Assembly (NCBI GenBank): GCA_028571685.1
Contig: CM053152.1
Span: 20,344,001-20,408,000 of the forward strand
Length of the DNA: 64,000 nt
Source of the DNA: Heterohyrax brucei
Lineage: Eukaryota; Chordata; Mammalia; Hyracoidea; Procaviidae
Reading direction: 5' to 3'
Numbering within the stretch: the first letter of the stretch is position 1; every line of letters starts with the position of its first letter. The notes under the pieces were generated by a model, which made no database searches, was not told where the DNA came from, and saw only the letters and a list, made by a program, of their open reading frames with translations. Position numbers and translations under genes: made by a program. Positions 22,425-33,542 of this stretch are shown piece by piece.

Positions 22425-23268
22425 TTAATACTGTTGTGGATTAAGGCAAATATGGGTATTAAAGAATGTGTTATCAGGGGTGGAGGAAGACTCAGTAACA
22501 ACCTGCAATGTGCAGATCATACAGCTTTGCATAGTGAAACTGAAGAGGACTTGAAGCACTTATTGATGAAGATTAAGAACTACAATCAAAGTCCTCACAG
22601 CTAGACCAATCAGCAGTGTCATGATAAGTGGAGAAAAGATTGAAGTTGTCAAGGATTTCATTTTACTTGGATCTACAGTCAATACTCATGGAAGCAGCAT
22701 CCAAGAAAGCAAAACATGTGTTGCATCTGACAAATTTTCTGCAAAAGTCCTCTTTAAAGTGTTGAAAAGCAAAGAGTTTACTTTGAGGACTAAGGTGTGC
22801 CTGACATAAGCCATGGTTGTTTTAATCATGTCATGCATGTGAAAGCCAGACAGTAAATAAGGACCAAAGAAGAACGGATGCCTTTTAATTATGATATTGG
22901 CAAAGAATTTTGAATACATCATGGACTGTCCAAAGAACAAATAAATCTGTCTTTAAAGAACTATAGCCAGAGTGTTCCTTAAAATAGAGGAAGATGTGAC
23001 TTCTTCTCACACACTTTTACATGTTACTAGGAGGAAGTAGTCCCTAGAGAAGAACATCATACTTTTTGTAAAGTAGAGGGTCATCAAAAAAGAACAACCT
23101 GAACAACCTCAAGGAATTGTATTGACACAGTGACTGCAACAGTGGGCTTACGCATAGCAAAAGTTTTAAGGATGGTGTTAAGACTGGACAGTGGTTGACC
23201 CTGCTGTACATAATGTTTGCTATAAATCAGAACCAACATGGTATCACCTAACAACAAGAACTCCCAGT
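22425..23268 (+). mobile_element. RTE LINE 3' fragment, + strand
   Basis: From just before the RT box (the A-D-D region is degraded to CAATGTGCAGATCATACAGC near 22504) to the RTE terminus CACCTAACAACAAG near 23262. 22621-22809 keeps the segment ISGEKIEVVKDFILLGSTVN. Stops break the frame. Confidence 0.9.
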
Positions 23269-24941
23269 GTCCGTCTAGTCCTAATTAAAAAATAATGACT
23301 TCATGGCATACTAATTGTATACTGTGCTCTATGCGTAAGCACTTTGAGAAATTATTTCCTTTCTATAAAAAATATATATATTTACAAGTTAATGAATTAG
23401 ATTTTAGGGGAGACAGAGTTAAGATGGTGGACAAACCACAGGTATTTTCTAATTCTTCTAATTACAAAGAACCAGAAAGACAACTCAACAGATTAAATGA
23501 GACATTCTAGGAGTCCTCAATATCAGGCAGAAAGCTGACAGAATAAACTGGGTGACAGGAAGGACAGATCAGGATCAGAAACAACTGCTTCAGCCATAGT
23601 TAAATCTGTACCCTGCAAAGGGACCCACAGCTAGCCAGGCAGGGTCATGGCACTGCAGTGGACAGCAGCCAAACAGAACAGCAGTACTTTGCGTGGAGTC
23701 CATGATTCTCAGCAAGGAAGCCGAGCTCTGAACAGCTGCACTTACAGAACTGCAGAGGACTTTCACCTGTCAGTCATAAGCTAAGTGCTTGTGAATTCTT
23801 ACAGACTCAAAATCTTTCCTATGTGCTGATTTCTCCATTTCCCCAGCACTTACCCCACCCTTCCCTGCTGTGCACCAGGAATGAAATTCTGATGCACTAC
23901 CTGTGCTGGAAATGGGACATCTTACATGCCTGCCCTGAGTTATTCTAGATTTGGAGAGGGGAAAAAAGGAAGGGGAATAAAAACAGTTCTGCCAGATATC
24001 CTGTGCCAGTAACTCCCTCATCTTTCTCAGCACACTCACACATCTAACCATCTGGTGACAGGACAGTGAAATTTTTAAGACTGCAATGAAAAGTCTGGCT
24101 CAAATTATTTGAATGTTGGACACTCAAAAACTAAACTAACAAAAAGGTATATATAAATTAGGATGCAATAAAACAAATAAATTACAATAACTTTCTGAAG
24201 GCTCAGAGACAATGTTTATAATCCTTTAAAGCAGCAGACTACTGTAGCATCAGAAAACTCTTTAAAGAATTTTTAAAATCCCCAAAGAAGACTTCCTATA
24301 GTTATTGGAAGTAGGATACAGAAGAATAATGTTTAGAGCTGCACAAGACATCAGGAAGGTGATTAGGCAAAGTGCAACAGAGCAGATAAACAGGCTGTAA
24401 AAAATACTTGAGCAACAGTTATCTGAAATTCAGGAGATTAACAATAAAATTACTGAATTAGACAACTCAGCAGAAAGTCAAAGGAGCAGGGTTGAGGCAA
24501 TGGAATAAAATGTTAGTAAGGTTAAAGTAAAGCAACTGACAACATCATATATGAGGAAAAATCAGATACAAGCATTTTAAAAAAATGAAGAATCACTAAG
24601 AGTTATGTGCGACTCTACCAAGAGGAATAATTTATGAATATTGGGGTACTAGAAGGGGGGAAACAGAAAATTGTTGAAGATAGCATGACAGAAAACTTCT
24701 CTGACTATCTTGAAAGATGAGAAGATATCTATCCAAGATGCTCATACAACTCCACATGAGGTAGATTCCAAAAGAAAGACACCAAGATCTAATAGCATCA
24801 AACTTACCAAGACTAAGGATAAGGAGAAGCTTTTAAAGGCAGTGAGGCTTAAACAAAAAGTAACATACAGATGAGACTCACTAAGACTGAGCTCAGATTA
24901 CTCAAAGGAAACCATTCTGATAAGAAGGCAATGGGATGACA

Positions 24942-25022
24942 TACCCACTGCTGTCGAGTCTATACTGAGTCATAGCAATCCTGTAGGTAGAGTGGAACAG
25001 CGCCATACAATTTCTAAAGGTG
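24942..25022 (-). mobile_element. AfroSINE fragment, - strand, at the L1 deletion point
   Basis: About 80 bp of reverse AfroSINE 3' sequence (CTGCTGTCGAGTC onward). It sits exactly where L1 ORF1 sequence stops and ORF2 RT sequence starts. Confidence 0.8.
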
Positions 25023-25464
25023 TTTCACAGCATAGAAAAGAATGGAATGCTCTCAAATTCATTATAAAGCCAGCATAATGCTTATACCAAAAGTGGGTAA
25101 TGGTAGCACCAAAAGGGAAAAGTACTTACTAGTAGGTCTCAGGAACTTAGATGCAAAAAGTCTCAACAAAACTCTGGAGAAAAGAATTCAACAGTGTGTC
25201 AAAAAAATAATTCACCATGACCAAGTGTAATTCATACCAGGGTGCAAGGATGGTTCAACAGTAGAAAATTAACCACACAAAGGAAAGGAAAGGAAATATA
25301 AGAATCACTTGATTTTATCAATTGGAGAAGAAACAGCACTTGAAGTACAACCACTATTCATGTTAAAAACTCTCAGTAAAATAGAGATAGAAGTGAAATT
25401 CCTCAACATAAAAAGGACCGTATATGCAAAGTGAGCAGCCAACATCATCCTAAATGGAGAGAGA

Positions 25465-25830
25465 TTGAAAGTATTCCCTTGGAGAACAGGAACCAGACAA
25501 GGATGGCCATTGTCACTACTTTTATTGAACATTGTGCTGGAGGTTCTAGCCAGAGCAGTCAGACAAGAAAAAGAAAGAAAGGGCTTCAGAATTGGTAAAG
25601 CAGAAGTAAAAGTACCTCCATTCACTGATAATATGATCTCATACACAAAAACCCTAAAGATTCCACAAAAAAAACTACAGGGACTATTAGAAGAGTTCAG
25701 CAAAGTATCCAGATATAAGATAAACCTAAGTAAATCAGTAGGATTACTTTACATCAGCAAAGAAATCATCAAAGAGGAAATCACCAGATCAATATCATTT
25801 ACAATAGCCCCAAAGAAGATAAATGCTTAG
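25465..25830 (+). pseudogene. L1 ORF2 reverse-transcriptase remnant
   Basis: A 121-codon open stretch of L1 RT. It contains the RTGTRQGWPLSLLLLNIVLE motif and the region of the catalytic box, FTDNMISYTK, where the second Asp of the FADD motif is Asn. It continues through KVSRYKINLSKSVGLLY. Stops lie on both sides. It is the longest surviving sense L1 piece in this copy and cannot be functional. Confidence 0.9.
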
Positions 25831-26004
25831 GAATAAATCTAATCAGATACATATAAAATACCTGTACAAAGAAAATTATAAGGAAACCAAAAAAAAAAAA
25901 AAAACCTACGTAAGTGGAGGAACCTGCCTTGTTCATGGATCAGAAGACTTAACATTGTGAAAATGTTTATTCCTCTCAAAGCGATCTATCCCGAACTTGT
26001 CTTT

Positions 26005-26345
26005 TTAGTTTGGCAGAAGCTATGCCACTGGTAGTCAGATACCCACAGGGTCCACCCATGGTGGACAGGTTTTAGGTGAACTTCTGGAATAAGACAGCCT
26101 AGAAAAAAGGCTCCAGCAGTGTATTTCTGAAAAGAATTAGCAAGGGAAAACCTTATGAATAGCAGCAGAACACTGTCAGCTATAGTGCTGGAAAATAAGC
26201 CCCTTAGGTTAGATGGTACTCAAGAGATGCCTGAGGAAGAGCTGACTCCTCAAAGTAGGGTCACCCTTAATACGTTGATGGAATACAGCCTTCAGGACCT
26301 TCATTTGTAGATGAAGCATGACTCAAAATGAGAAGAAACGGGTTT
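26005..26345 (+). mobile_element. RTE LINE 5'-region fragment, + strand
   Basis: Matches the 5' noncoding region also seen at 54640-54960 (+) and 63812-64000 (-), with blocks such as AAAAGAATTAGCAAGGG and ACCTTATGAATAGCAGCAG. It carries no endonuclease or 3' end, which is unusual because LINE copies normally keep the 3' end. Confidence 0.75.
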
Positions 26346-26399
26346 CAGGGGACACCTATGGCAACTGGCTTCACTAAGGTTTTTTTGTTTTGTTTTAAA

Positions 26400-27640
26400 T
26401 AAGAAAATGTGCATCCAATTTTGGTGAGTGATGCTTAGGTTTTAAAAACTAGCAAGCTGCCATCTAAGGAGCATCAGTTGGTCCCAGTCTACTTGTAGCA
26501 GAGGAGAACAAAGGGCATCAAAGACTTGAGGAAAATATGATCCCGGGAGAGAGAAGGGGCCAGATGATTGGGAGACTACATTAGCATGAGACCAGAAGAA
26601 CTAAATGGTGTCTGGCCACTACCAATGACTGCCCTGATACGGAGAATGTTTTAGTCAGCTAGTGCTGCTCTAACAGAAATACCACAGAATGAATGACTTT
26701 AACAAAGGAGGGTTTATTCTTACATAGTCTGGTAGGCTGCAAGTCCATATTCAGGGTGTCTGCTCCAGGGGAAGGCTTTCCCCCTTGTCAGCTGTGGAGG
26801 AAAGTCGGCTATGGCATCAGTCTTTGTCCAGGGAGCATCTTGGCGCAGGAACCTCAGGTCTGAAGCACGTACTCTTCTCCCAGTGCTGCTTTCTTGATGG
26901 TATGAGGTTTCCAATTCTCTGCCTGCTTGTCTGTCCATTTATCTCTTGTAGGATGAAAGGATTAAGGATGGGGCAAGCCATACTCCAGGGAAACTTCCTT
27001 TACAGTGGAGCAGGGAGGTGATCCTATGAAAGGATTTACAGCCCCACCCTAATTCTTTAACATACAGTTTAGGAAAACCACAAAATGGAGGACAGTCACA
27101 AGATACTGGGAATCATGGCCCAGCCACATGGCTATGCATATTTTGGGGGGGACACACTTCAATCCATGACAGAGCACAATGTAGAGTACTTGACATATTA
27201 GGTGAAAAATGGGGGGTGCAAATCTAGAACTCTACTGAAATACCAGACTTGATGTTCCAGTATCCTGGAGGGTCCCCTGGCAACATGGCCCCTGGACTCA
27301 CTGCTAAGCTAAAACTGAAACCAGTACCAAAGCCAATACTGACAAACCAATACCGACTCTAGTCGAAAATTGGAGTGGACTATAAGACAGAGTGATGCTG
27401 GTGAAGTGTGTTCTTCCTTGCTGAAATATATACAATAGGCTGTTGGAGCAGGTCCTCTCTAGAGATCGGATGGGTGGAGAGGCAGGGACAGGAATTGGTT
27501 AAATGAATAAGGGATATACCAGCTTGAAAGGAGTGTGCTGCCACAGGGTTTCAAGAGCATCCGGACATTTATATGGCATATTAACTTGAAATGTAAACTT
27601 TCACTTACAGCACAATAGAATATTCTTTATTTCTTTTTTG
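26400..27640 (+). mobile_element. LINE tail (family of 962-3720), + strand, split by a solo LTR
   Basis: Pieces 26400-26646 and 27172-27640 share the GCATGAGACCAGAAGAACTAA block and the terminal GTAAACTTTCACTTACAGC end with the copy at 962-3720. The LTR at 26647-27171 interrupts it. The end is followed by T/A-rich sequence at the next L1. Confidence 0.65.
26647..27171 (-). mobile_element. MaLR-type solo LTR, - strand
   Basis: 525 bp, TG...CA ends (TGTTTTAGTCAG to CCATGACA), inside a LINE tail. Flanks GAGAA and GAGCA are compatible with a 5 bp target duplication with one mismatch. No internal ERV sequence remains. Confidence 0.85.
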
Positions 27641-29400
27641 ACAACATTCCTCCTTTCCACTCTGTGTTTCTAACGTCCACTTTACAAGCAGCTGTCCCCT
27701 ACTTTCCATCCTCTTCTCTCCCGTCTAGAGAAAAACCAATAGGACAGCCTCCTATAAATGTATAAAATCATAAAATACACACACCATATGCTCACAGTGT
27801 TTCACAAAGACCAGTCCATTCTTGTCTGAAAAGTTGACCTCAGTACTGGTTTGTGAACAGGGCCAGCAGCATGTCTAGGGGCCATGTTCCCAGGGAATCC
27901 TCCAGGCTGTTGGAACATCACTTCTGATCTTTTAGTGGAGTTCCTGAACTCCATGCCTCTTTTTCTCATGTCACCTGGGGGACTCTACATTGTGTCCCCC
28001 ATCATACAGCCTTTGGTGGTGGCCAGGCACCATCTGGTTTTTCTAGTCTCATGTTAATGCAGCCTCCCATTGATATAGGTCATTATATCTTCTGGCTCAT
28101 TTTCCCTCATGTCTTTAATGTTCTCAATTATCGTCTGTTCCACATGGGTTGGGACCATTTGGTGTACCTCATATGGCAGCTTGTTAGCTTTTAATACTGC
28201 CAGAAGACACTCACCAGTGTGGGGTGCAGAAGATACTCTTAGCAAAAGACTATTTGTCAGCTGACCTCGATGTCCCCTGAAAACATGGTTCCCAGACCCC
28301 GTCTCTGCTACTCTATCCTTTGAAATGTTGAGCTGAGTTTAGAATACTTTGCAGTTTATAGTGTAGTTCAGTCTTGCTGATCTGCTCTCTACTGGGTGCT
28401 GTCACTCCTTTGACCTAACCAAATTCCTACCAACTGTGTAATCTATGACCAACTCTCTCCCTCCCCAGCCTTGTAGCCATCAGAGTCATTTCTTCTGTAC
28501 ATAAGACCATGTGTAAGTCATTATAGCAGAGGTCTGATACAATACTTGTGCTTTTGCAGCTGATGCATATCACTCAGAATAACATCTTCCACTTGAAACC
28601 AGGTTATGAGATGCATCCTAAAATCATCATTGTTCTTTATCATTACAGTGTGCCATTGTGTATCTATACCATAACTTGTTATCCATTCATTTGTTGATGA
28701 GCAACCTTGGTTGATTCTGTTTTTGCTATTGTGGACATTGCAGCAATAAATATTTATGTGCATGTATCTGTTCATGTGATTGCCTTTACTTCTGTAGAAT
28801 ATATTCCAAGCAGTGGGATTGCTGGATCATAGGTATTTCCATTTCTAGTTTTTTAAGAAAGCACCAAATTGCTTTCCAAAGAGGTTGTACCATTTTGCAT
28901 TCCCACTAGCAGTGTAGGAGAGTTCCAGTCTCTCCACAGCCTCTCCAGCATTTGTTATTTAGTGTTTTTTGGATCATGGCCAACTTCATTGGGGTGAGAT
29001 GGTATCTCATTGTAGTTTTGATTTGGATTTCTCTAATAGCTAATGATCATGAACATGTCCTCCTATGTCTTTTGGCTGTCTGCATGTCTTCTTTGGTGAA
29101 GTGTCAGTCCATGTCCTTTGCCCATTGTTTAATTGAGTTGTTTGTCTTTCTGTTGCTGATATTTTATAGTATTTTGTCGACTGTGGAAATTAGACTTCGA
29201 TCTGATATGTAGTTGCCAAATATTCCCCCCCTCCTGTTCTGTAGATAGTCTTTCAACTCTCTTGATAAAGTCTTTGGAGAAGCATAAGTGTGTGATTTCT
29301 AGCAGTTCCCATTTATCTATTTTCTCTTCTGTTGTTTGTGTACTATTGGTAAGATTTTGTAGTCCGTCTAAGCCATGTATTAGAACTTCCATTGTTGTCC
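27625..29400 (-). mobile_element. L1, 5'-truncated, - strand (copy 1)
   Basis: 3' UTR from about 27625 to 28470 (blocks TAGGGGCCATGTTCCCAG, GGTGGCCAGGCACCATCTGG), then the ORF2 C-terminus to about 29397. The frame is broken. It stands in tandem, same orientation, with the next L1. Confidence 0.9.
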
Positions 29401-32206
29401 CTATTTTTTCTTTTATTTTTTGTTGTAATTAAATGCGCGTATACAATCCAAATCAATTTTGTATGCTCACCTATCTGTAGACCTTTCTGCCCTCCTTGCC
29501 CCATGGCAGCAGCATCCTCTTTCTCATTTTATATGTGTCGTATCCTCTTAAAAACCTTGTGCCCCCTCTTCTTCAGCCTCCTCTCTCCCATCTAGAAAGA
29601 GACCAGTAGGACCACTTCCTGTGAGTGCATCAAACCGTAAAATACCCACATCTTGTGATCATGTTGTGTCCCCAAGTCTAGTCCATTTTTCTGCAAAGAG
29701 TTGACCTGAGTAGTGTTTTCTAGACAGGGGCAGCAGCAGGTCTAGGGGACATGCTCCCAGGGGATCCCTGGGTTGTCACACCATCACTTATGGCCTTTTA
29801 GTAGAGTTCTTGAGCTGCCCCCCTCTTTGTCTCATGTCGCCACAGGTACTCTATGTTGTGTGCCCCATCGTGGCTGTCTTTGGTGGTGGCCAGGCACCAT
29901 CTGGTTCTTCTGGTCACATGTGGATATAGTTTCCCGTTCACATGAGTCGGTCTGTCTCTTGGGCTCTTTTTGCCTTGTGTCTTTGGTGTTCTTGGTGATC
30001 TTCTGTCTGTTCCAGGTGAGTTGGGACCATTTGGTGTACCTCAGTTGGCAGCTTGCTAGCTTTTAAGACCCCCAGTGCCACTCACCAATGTGGAGTATAG
30101 AAGACTCTCTTAACACTAGGCTAATTATCCAACTGACCCTGCTGTTCTTGAGAGCATCATCCACAGACCCTCTATCCTTGCAATATTGGGTTGAGATTAG
30201 AAGAGCTTTCGGTTTATGATGACTAATTGATTTACTTTCTACTGTTGCTTCCACTGCTTTCACTTAACGAAGTTTCTATCGACTGTCTAATCTATGGCAA
30301 CGCTCACCCTGCCTTCCCACCTTTGTAGACATCAAACAGTCTTTTCTTCTGCATATAAGTCTATTTTAAGTCCTTATTGCAGGGATCTCATGCAATATTT
30401 GTCCTTTTGCTGCTGACAGATTTGACTCAGCATGTCTTCCAATTGAAAAGAAGTTATGAGATGTCTTCTAAAATCATTTTCTGAAATTGTTGTTTGTCAT
30501 TGCGTAGTGTTCAACTGAGTATATGTACCTTAGTTTGTTTATCTATTCATCTGTTGATAGTCATCTAGGTTGATTACATTTTTTTGCCATTATGGACTGT
30601 GCTGCAATAAACATTTGTGTGCATGTATCTGTTCATGTGACTGCTTTTGTTTCTGTAGGATAAATTGGGAGCAGTAGGATTACTGGATCAAATTGTATAC
30701 CTATTTCCAGCTTTTTAAGGAAGTGCCAAATTGCTTTCCAAAGAGGTTATACCATTTTGCAATCCCACGAGCAGTGTAGGAAAGTTCCAATATCTCCACA
30801 GCCTCTCCAGCATTTGTGGTTTTCTGTTTTTTGGATTATGGCCAACTTTGTTATAGTGAGTGTATCTCACTGTAGTTTTGATTTGGATTTCTCTGACAGC
30901 TAATGATCATGAGCATTTCCTCTTTGGTGAAGTGTTTGTCCATCTGTTTTGCCCGTTGCTTATTTCGGTTATTTACCTTTTTATCATTGATGTTTTGCAG
31001 TATTTTGTAGATTATGGAGGTCAGACTTTGGTCCAACATATAGCTGCCAAATATTTTTTCCCATTCTGTAGGTGATCTTTTAACCCTTTTGATATTTGGA
31101 TGAGCAAAAGTGTTTGATTCTTGGGGCCATAGCCAGTATAGACACACATCTCCTAATTCCCTCTGAAAACTAAGGCCTGGATTGATAACTGAATGCAGCT
31201 TTCTGGGCACATAGTGGGCCCTAGGACATGGCATAGGACTGTCTGATTGGACTGCATGCCACTAAATGGGCAACTTCCTCTCTCTCACTGAGCCTCACTC
31301 TTGTCTTCTAGCCATTTGTGGGGGCTGAAGGTGCTGGCAATTTTAATTTTCTTTTCTTTTTGTTGGCCAGTAGGCAGGGTACTGTTATGAGCCGGCAGAT
31401 CCACCAAGCAGCAGTGTGGAATTGAACAGGTTCTGCAGCAGAGGGGCAGTATGTGAAATAGCCATGTTTTCAGAGCCCGGTGGTGGACTGAGGGTACCAC
31501 AGCCTCTCCACTGTCTCTTTTCTTAGCTCCACCATAGATTCTGCTGTTCAGCAGTAAGGGAAGCAGCTTGACCTGAGTGTCATCTTGGTCGGCTGTGAAG
31601 TGTAGGCAACCAACCAGAGGCATCAGAAGGGGCTAATTCCTAGGCTGGGAAGCAGTGCCAGTCTGGGGACCGCATTTCCAGCAGAAAGGCTGTGTTTAGC
31701 CTAGTGTTGCCTTACAGGTAGGACCTGGAAGATGATGGCAGCAAGGCTTTAGGCCCTCCCTACTTGAACTACACAGTATCATCTGAGGAGTGCTGAAGAG
31801 GTGTTTCTGTTGTCAACCAGAAGGCAGGGCCTGCCACACCTGATGGCCTGACTGATTTTAAAAGCTGTCAGATGCCTTTTAGCTTTTTAAAATAAGACTG
31901 CCTGGAGAAATAAATACTGTGCAGCCCAATGACATGTCCTCCAGCCTTTACTGACCCACATCATAGAGTCAGTTGATGATCCCCCAGTGACTCCATAAGT
32001 AGGGTGGTGTCTTTGCCAGCCAGGAGGTGGAGCCTGCCAACCCAGAGACTCCACTTGGGCAAATCACTAGAATACACAGTTGCTGAACAACTCCCCTCTC
32101 AGAACTACACCTCAGCTCCTATTGAGGCAACACCAAAGAAATGAAACAGTCTCTAGATGGCCTCTAGGCAACAGGCCATTGCCAGGCACTTAAAGGAACA
32201 ACCCAC

Positions 32207-33066
32207 CATGGTGCCAGAAAAGCCCCCAAAATAAAGAACAAAAAAACTTCCCAGATGAGGAAGACTTTGTGAAAGTACTGGAGGTTTAGTACAAAAGAAT
32301 TATATGTAGAGCCCTCCTAGAGATTAAACAAAATGCAGCAGAGCAAAATGAAAGATTAAGCAAGCTGTTCAAACTGATGGAGCATCAACATTCTGAAATC
32401 TAAGAGATAAGTAACAAAGTTATAGAATTAGACAATTGAAGTCAAAGACAAAAGAGCAGAATTGAGTAATTGGAAATCAGATTTAGTGACCTTGGGGATA
32501 GAGCAACTGACACCAGCATTTATGAAGAGAAATCAGAGAAAAGAAGCAAAAAAAGAAGAATCATTAGGAAACATGAGGAACTCTATCAAGAGGAATAATC
32601 TACAATTAACTGGAGTTCCTGAACAGGGAAGGATAGCTGAAAACACAGAGAGTAGTGTTGTTGAGTTGCTGATAGAAAACTTCCCTGAAATTGTGAAAGA
32701 AGAGAACATAGGTAACCAAGACATGTATTGAACATTGCAAAAACCAGACCCCAAAAGCAAGACACCAAGACATATTATAATCTGTCATAATAAAATGAAA
32801 CATAAGCAGAAACTCTTAAAGGCAATAAGACTCAAAGCAAAAGTAACATTCAGAGGGAAGCACTGTAGGCTTTCATCTGACTTCTTGGCAGAGACGATGT
32901 TGGCAAGGAGGCAGTGAGATGACACATTCAAAGCTTTGAAGGAGAAAAACTTCCATCCAAGAAATATATCTCCTGAAAAACTCTCTTTCAAATATGAAGG
33001 TGAAATTAAGGCATTTGCAGATAAACAGAAGCTTAGAGACTTTGTGAAAACCAAACCAGAACTATA
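32207..33066 (+). pseudogene. L1 ORF1 remnant (+ strand L1)
   Basis: From about 32462 one reading frame is kept through the ORF1p RRM and C-terminal domain, with in-frame stops near 32729 and 32918. Recognisable pieces are NNLQLTGVPEQGR, then KVTFRGKHCRLSSDFLAE, then LSFKYEGEIKAFADKQKLRD before a stop at about 33064. ORF1p is the RNA-binding chaperone of L1 (family knowledge). The upstream coiled-coil part has more damage. Confidence 0.88.
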
Positions 33067-33542
33067 AGAAATACTAAAAGAAGCTCTTTGCTTAGAAAAA
33101 CAAAACCATTAAGTATATATTTAAGGAGGCAATACAGGACACAACATCCAGAAACCTACTCAGGTAGGCAAGACACAAAACTCAATCAAAGCTATAGTAT
33201 TAAAGGAACTAGTGATCATATCATGAAAATTATGACACCATCGCATTAAAAAGAGGGATATAGTGCAATAGTTACAATCCTTTCAGGTGGAGAGGAAGTT
33301 AAAAAGATATGCAAAAGTTAAAACTGGGTTTAAACTTATAATATCAAGGGGGACCATGGGGCAGCTGCAAAGCACAATAACAGTGCAACATATCAAAGCA
33401 AGAAATGTAATAAAGGAGTCTCAACAAACATAAAACCAACACTTAAAAAGATGAAAAGTCAACTCATAATGACCCAGAACAAAATATTAACAGCAACATA
33501 GAAAACACCAACACTAAAATAAACACATCAAAATGATAGCAC

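Larger units (their letters stand above)
23401..25995 (+). mobile_element. Older L1, + strand, with 5' end preserved and an internal deletion
   Basis: The start near 23408 (GACAGAGTTAAGATGGTGGAC) looks like an L1 5' UTR start with an AAGATGG YY1-like core. ORF1-like coiled-coil sequence follows (24350-24940). An AfroSINE is at 24942-25022, and ORF2 then continues only from its RT region. The endonuclease and N-terminal RT are missing, so there is a large internal deletion or recombination. The RT box near 25621 reads F-T-D-N, so the second catalytic Asp is lost. Confidence 0.85.

Noticed and set aside
25305-25703. 132-codon open stretch on the - strand
   Set aside because: It is the shadow of the L1 reverse-transcriptase remnant on the + strand (25465-25830).
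30851-31234. 127-codon - strand open stretch across an L1 boundary
   Set aside because: It crosses the junction between the outer L1 ORF2 tail and the 5' UTR of the inner L1, so it is a chance fusion.
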